Origin: Proteiniphilum sp. UBA5384
GTDB taxonomy: Bacteria; Bacteroidota; Bacteroidia; Bacteroidales; Dysgonomonadaceae
Direction of reading: 5' to 3'
NCBI RefSeq assembly: GCF_002410825.1
Contig: NZ_DHOS01000029.1
Span: 1-10,249 of the forward strand
DNA length: 10,249 nt
Shown: one piece after another, positions 7,360 to 10,249 of the stretch
Numbering within the stretch: position 1 is the stretch's first letter
Layout of the letters: each line of letters opens with the position of its first letter
The notes under the pieces: model-generated
Database searches by the model: none
Told to the model about the DNA's origin: nothing
What the model saw: only the letters and a program-made list of their open reading frames with translations
Translations under genes and position numbers: made by a program

Positions 7360-8127
7360 CTACAGGATATTATCCATGTACCAGTTTTTAAAGTCACGAT
7401 TGCGCGCCCGGCTTACAATGATTCGCTCGGGCGTTTCTACTGAAAGATTTACCGCCAGCTTGCCTCCGAACCAAACCGACATATCCTCTATGGCGCGATG
7501 TGATACAATATATTGCCGGTTGGCACGAAAAAATTGTGCCGGATTCAACTGGCCCATTAGCTCATCGAGGGAGTTGTCCATAGAGAATGTCTTTTGATTG
7601 AAACAAATAATTTTTGCTATTTTATATTCGGTATAGATATAGGCAATTTCATCCACCGGCAGCGGGGTAAGCTTGTCCTTATTCGGAATGAGGAAATGCC
7701 TCTTATAGGGTATCTTCGATTCATGCATCGATTGCATAATTTGCGAGACAAGCTCCCTGTTATTTTGTTGAGAGGTCAATGAAGTGAGCTTGTTCAGCGC
7801 CTTCTCAAGATTCTGCCTGTTGATCGGCTTCAGCAGATAATCGATACTGTTTACGTCGAATGCCTTTAATGCATATTCATCGTATGCGGTAGTAAAGATA
7901 ATGGGACTAAGGATTTCAACTTCCTCGAAAATCGAGAAAACATCACCATCGGCCAAATGAATATCCATGAAAACAACATCGGGAGAAGCGTTCAACGAAA
8001 ACCACTCTACAGACTCCTCCACACTTTGCAGCACGGCCTGAATTTCCATACTTCCATCCACCGCCTGTATCATCCGCTCCAGGTTTTGTGCGGCAACAAA
8101 CTCATCTTCTACAATTACTACTTTCAT
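7360..8127 (-). CDS. LytTR-family response regulator
   Basis: This 255-residue two-domain transcription factor has a receiver domain at about 1-115: acidic pocket Glu7-Asp8, phospho-acceptor Asp55 in VVFMDIHLADG, switch Thr79-Thr80 in FTTAYDEYAL, and Lys100-Pro101 in YLLKP. The C-terminal LytTR DNA-binding domain (about 145-255) shows the family's pattern, including VDEIAYIYTEYKIAKI, FFRANRQYIVSHRAI and the closing segment ending in RDFKNWYMDNIL. Length and architecture match the LytR/AlgR group (AgrA, VirR, YehT/BtsR types), which bind spaced short repeats upstream of promoters. The start is 10 bp after the kinase stop codon, so the two are almost certainly cotranscribed and partners. Immediately downstream on the same strand comes the promoter region of the efflux operon, making that operon the obvious target. 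No strong terminator follows, so some read-through into the pump genes is possible. Confidence 0.93.
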   Translation of the reverse strand: MKVVIVEDEFVAAQNLERMIQAVDGSMEIQAVLQSVEESVEWFSLNASPDVVFMDIHLADGDVFSIFEEVEILSPIIFTTAYDEYALKAFDVNSIDYLLKPINRQNLEKALNKLTSLTSQQNNRELVSQIMQSMHESKIPYKRHFLIPNKDKLTPLPVDEIAYIYTEYKIAKIICFNQKTFSMDNSLDELMGQLNPAQFFRANRQYIVSHRAIEDMSVWFGGKLAVNLSVETPERIIVSRARNRDFKNWYMDNIL

Positions 8128-8137
8128 CGAAATGCCT

Positions 8138-9220
8138 TTATGTATATTTATAAATATCCCTATCTTTTATGAGCGGGATCTCAACAGAGAATACTCCGTC
8201 GGCAGAACTGACAATAATCTCTTTTCCGAATATCAATCTGCATTGTTCGTTCAGATTAGACAGTCCCAGGCCGTTACTTACCTTCTCCCCGGTTTTTATC
8301 TGCAGATTATTTTCCACACGCACCCTGTCATCCGGGAGGGTTTCAATCACGATACGAAGCGGGTTTCTCCGGCTTACGACATTATGTTTGATGGCGTTCT
8401 CAATAAGTACCTGCAGTCCTGACGGAATCATATAATATCCCTTTTTCTCATCGTCGACACGTATTTGCACATCCAATCCGTCGCTATACCGGATCTTCAT
8501 CAGGTAGATATACGACTCTGCAAACTCCAACTCATCGGACAATCGGGATACCACCCTGTTCTGCATCGTATAGCGGAACACATGGGAAAGTTGTTCGACA
8601 TAATCCCTGGCACGTTGGTCATCATACCCGATCAGCCCGTTCAACGTATTCAGCGAATTGAACAGGAAATGCGGATCCGTCTGGTTCTTAAGCGCATTGT
8701 ATCTGTTTTGCAGATTCTCTAAAACGAGGTGTTGATTTTCGGTCACTCTCTTTTGATTCTGATTGATAAAATAGATCAACATCGTAAAGAGAAAAGAGAT
8801 GATAAGGATAATAAAGTCTTTCACATAGTGCAATGTAGAATAGGCTCCGGGCGATACTTCACTGCGAAACCACCACCACTGCATCTGTGAAAAGAGGGGA
8901 CACAGGAAGATAATCACCACAAACAGGCCCAGCAAGAGCAGCCACATTTTATACGGCCGGTTCAGGAAGTGCGTTACCGCCCAAAATTGCAGTCGGAAAA
9001 GAAAATAGAAAACCAGCGTATTGACCAGCAGCGTGACAACAGACTCCGGTGTGATGATATCAACCAGCCCTATCTCACTTTTTTTATTTAACGATATGGT
9101 GTAGTACATCGACGACGACAGCATGACGAAAGCCAGGATAAAACTGATGATAACCGCCGCGGTGAGCGCCGTTTTTTTATCGTAACTGAGGATAAAAAAC
9201 CGTTCTTTTCGTTGTTTCAT
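8138..9220 (-). CDS. LytS/YehU-type sensor histidine kinase (His_kinase family)
   Basis: From the ATG at 9218-9220 this is a 360-residue membrane kinase. Four hydrophobic segments lie at about 15-37, 57-80, 91-112 and 133-152. A short coiled linker and the His_kinase domain follow, with the phospho-acceptor motif DPHFLFNSLNTLNGLI (His184). The ATPase part shows LQVLIENAIKHNV (N box, Asn275) and SNGLGLSNLNEQC (G box, about 315-327). There is no large periplasmic sensor domain, so the signal is probably sensed within or close to the membrane. The frame stays open to an ATG at 9349, but those 43 extra residues would span a promoter box and reach into a terminator hairpin and are not membrane- or signal-like. 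I therefore chose the inner start, which opens MKQRKERFFIL just before TM1. It pairs with the regulator 10 bp downstream. The ligand is unknown. Confidence 0.9.
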   Translation of the reverse strand: MKQRKERFFILSYDKKTALTAAVIISFILAFVMLSSSMYYTISLNKKSEIGLVDIITPESVVTLLVNTLVFYFLFRLQFWAVTHFLNRPYKMWLLLLGLFVVIIFLCPLFSQMQWWWFRSEVSPGAYSTLHYVKDFIILIISFLFTMLIYFINQNQKRVTENQHLVLENLQNRYNALKNQTDPHFLFNSLNTLNGLIGYDDQRARDYVEQLSHVFRYTMQNRVVSRLSDELEFAESYIYLMKIRYSDGLDVQIRVDDEKKGYYMIPSGLQVLIENAIKHNVVSRRNPLRIVIETLPDDRVRVENNLQIKTGEKVSNGLGLSNLNEQCRLIFGKEIIVSSADGVFSVEIPLIKDRDIYKYT

Positions 9221-9254
9221 TTTTTCAATTACCGTTTCTATTATAACAGACTTA

Positions 9255-9262
9255 CAAATGTA
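9255..9262 (-). promoter_or_regulatory. Predicted -7 box of the kinase/regulator promoter
   Basis: The minus strand reads TACATTTG, matching TAnnTTTG. It lies 34 bp upstream of the chosen kinase ATG and downstream of the terminator at 9286-9323, as expected for an independent promoter. The region upstream is T-rich, but no clear TTTG -33 element is seen. Confidence 0.5.
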
Positions 9263-9279
9263 CGGAAAAAGAGAGAGAG

Positions 9280-9323
9280 AAAAAACCCGATGAACATCTG
9301 TTATCTGGCGGATGTCCATCGGG
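9280..9323 (-). terminator. Intrinsic terminator of the outer-membrane barrel gene
   Basis: On the minus strand, CCCGATGGACATC and GATGTTCATCGGG form a 13-bp stem with a single mismatch around a 12-nt loop, followed directly by six T residues. The hairpin begins about 88 bp after the stop codon of the barrel gene and ends before the kinase promoter. The opposite direction has A residues after the stem, so termination is expected only for minus-strand transcripts. Confidence 0.85.
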
Positions 9324-9411
9324 ATCGAAAAAATCGACCCAGGGTTCATTTCCGACCTCTATGGCCGGATCTTGAGACAATCTCTTTGGGTTCAAACGTT
9401 CTGCGCTTTTG

Positions 9412-10053
9412 TCAGAAACGATATCCTATGCCTACGTTCACAGTTTGTGTCCGCATTTTAGCATCGTCCGAGCCGTTGATTACATTTTTCAAAGCGGTCA
9501 ACTCGTCCGCCTGATTAACCAGTCCGAACTGGTACCCTGCGTTCAGTTGCAAACCACTGTTAAACTCATATCCCAGCAAGAGCCCGAGACCAAAGTCCCA
9601 ACGGTTCATAGGCGTTTTCCCCGCCACTTCTTTATACAGGTCTATGTCCAGATCATCGAGGTTTGCATCAAAACCCAATCCCACGAACGGTCCCATACCC
9701 CCGTAAAATAATCCGTTATAGGTTCTGTATTGACCCAAAGCATATACCGGGAGCTGCATTCCCCACTGCTTGAATGTGTCGTCTTCCGACAGGGCTTCCA
9801 TCTTAGCATTTCTATAGAAAAAAGACAGTTCCGGTTGAATGGCAAAATTATCGTGTAATTCGACCCTCATGAACCCTCCTAAGTTGGGTCCTGCTTTCAT
9901 TTTACTCGACAGATGATCGAAGTCGCTCAGTAAAAAGTTCGACAGATTCATTTCACCTTTCACACCCCAATAGATGGGTGTTTGTGCATTTACACTTGTT
10001 ATCCCTATGGTTATAAGGGTAACTAAACTTACTAAAATTGTTTTTTTCTTCAT
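9412..10053 (-). CDS. Small secreted outer-membrane beta-barrel protein (OMP_b-brl type)
   Basis: From the ATG at 10051-10053 the protein has 213 residues. Residues 1-23 form a clear signal peptide (MKKKTILVSLVTLITIGITS, cleavage after VNA before QTPIYWG). The mature part alternates short amphipathic strands and turns: YWGVKGEMNLSNF, GPNLGGFMRVEL, FAIQPELSFFYR, FYGGMGPFVGLGF, FGLGLLLGYEF, GLQLNAGYQFGL. It ends in VNVGIGYRF with a terminal Phe, the usual barrel-assembly signal. This fits the porin-like/OmpW-like small barrel families abundant in Bacteroidota, probably eight strands. Such proteins are hard to assign a function. An upstream ATG at 10161 would add 36 polar residues ahead of the signal peptide and would overlap the promoter box, so it is rejected. 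It has its own promoter and terminator, so linkage to the efflux locus is by position only. Confidence 0.85.
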   Translation of the reverse strand: MKKKTILVSLVTLITIGITSVNAQTPIYWGVKGEMNLSNFLLSDFDHLSSKMKAGPNLGGFMRVELHDNFAIQPELSFFYRNAKMEALSEDDTFKQWGMQLPVYALGQYRTYNGLFYGGMGPFVGLGFDANLDDLDIDLYKEVAGKTPMNRWDFGLGLLLGYEFNSGLQLNAGYQFGLVNQADELTALKNVINGSDDAKMRTQTVNVGIGYRF

Positions 10054-10114
10054 TGTTTCAATATTTAAATTATTGATATAAACTTTTCTATTCTTCTCTT
10101 CAAGCTTGACGACA

Positions 10115-10122
10115 CAAAAATA
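10115..10122 (-). promoter_or_regulatory. Predicted -7 box of the outer-membrane barrel gene promoter
   Basis: The minus strand reads TATTTTTG, matching TAnnTTTG, 61 bp upstream of the chosen ATG. A TTTG at 10146-10149 could serve as the -33 element, but the 23-bp spacing is slightly longer than usual. The remaining bases to the window edge (10150-10249) are AT-rich and show no gene. Confidence 0.5.
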
Positions 10123-10249
10123 GTACGTTATACCCTGCCCGGATTCAAAAAAAGTATCCAACCGAAAAATCAGAGGCTTGAAATGTGAAAAACCAATACT
10201 GAAACGACATCTGTAAATATAATCAAAAATGTATATCCGCAGTTATTCC

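Noticed and set aside
7237..7443. A 68-codon plus-strand open frame with protein-like composition (contains NQYFWLGTTKVNSRLFRQEE) opposite the regulator's 3' end and its downstream space.
   Set aside because: It contains no ATG, starts after a TGA at 7234-7236, and its last third is antisense to the LytTR gene. I recognise no family. A decayed gene fragment cannot be excluded, but chance is the simpler reading.

Overview
The window looks like a chromosomal segment of a Bacteroidota bacterium, probably order Bacteroidales (Porphyromonadaceae/Dysgonomonadaceae-like). Three kinds of evidence point there. Real starts lack Shine-Dalgarno sequences, and three TAnnTTTG -7 boxes sit exactly where promoters are needed. 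The sensor/regulator pair is LytS-like plus LytTR. The last gene is a small OMP_b-brl type outer-membrane barrel. Genus cannot be fixed from sequence reading alone.

Left edge (1-880): the 3' tail of a transposase, probably IS1595/ISXO2-like, stops at 130. It is followed almost immediately by the C-terminal half of a fosmidomycin-resistance-like MFS exporter (Fsr family), which has no N-terminal half and no proper start. This is a mobile-element scar with a pseudogene. Positions 698-880 hold nothing I can assign.

Centre (881-9220, all on the minus strand, so transcribed right to left): a complete tripartite RND efflux locus with its probable regulators. In transcription order it encodes a LytS-type membrane histidine kinase, a LytTR response regulator, a TolC-like outer-membrane factor, a lipoprotein periplasmic adaptor, an AcrB/HAE1-type RND permease, and a 105-residue protein whose predicted fold order and loop resemble PII signalling proteins. 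Kinase and regulator are 10 bp apart. The pump genes are 42 and 47 bp apart and have their own promoter region (7102-7359), which carries a -7 box and a 28-bp imperfect inverted repeat suited to regulator binding. A GC-rich RNA hairpin separates the permease from the PII-like gene.

Right edge (9286-10249): a small secreted outer-membrane beta-barrel protein with its own promoter and a strong intrinsic terminator, which insulates it from the kinase gene downstream.

Working model (inference): the kinase senses an envelope signal and the LytTR regulator activates the efflux operon from the upstream repeat. The adaptor, permease and outer-membrane factor assemble into the pump, and the PII-like protein may tune pump activity from the cytoplasm. 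That last link is the least familiar part of the window. I saw no CRISPR array, rRNA or tRNA.
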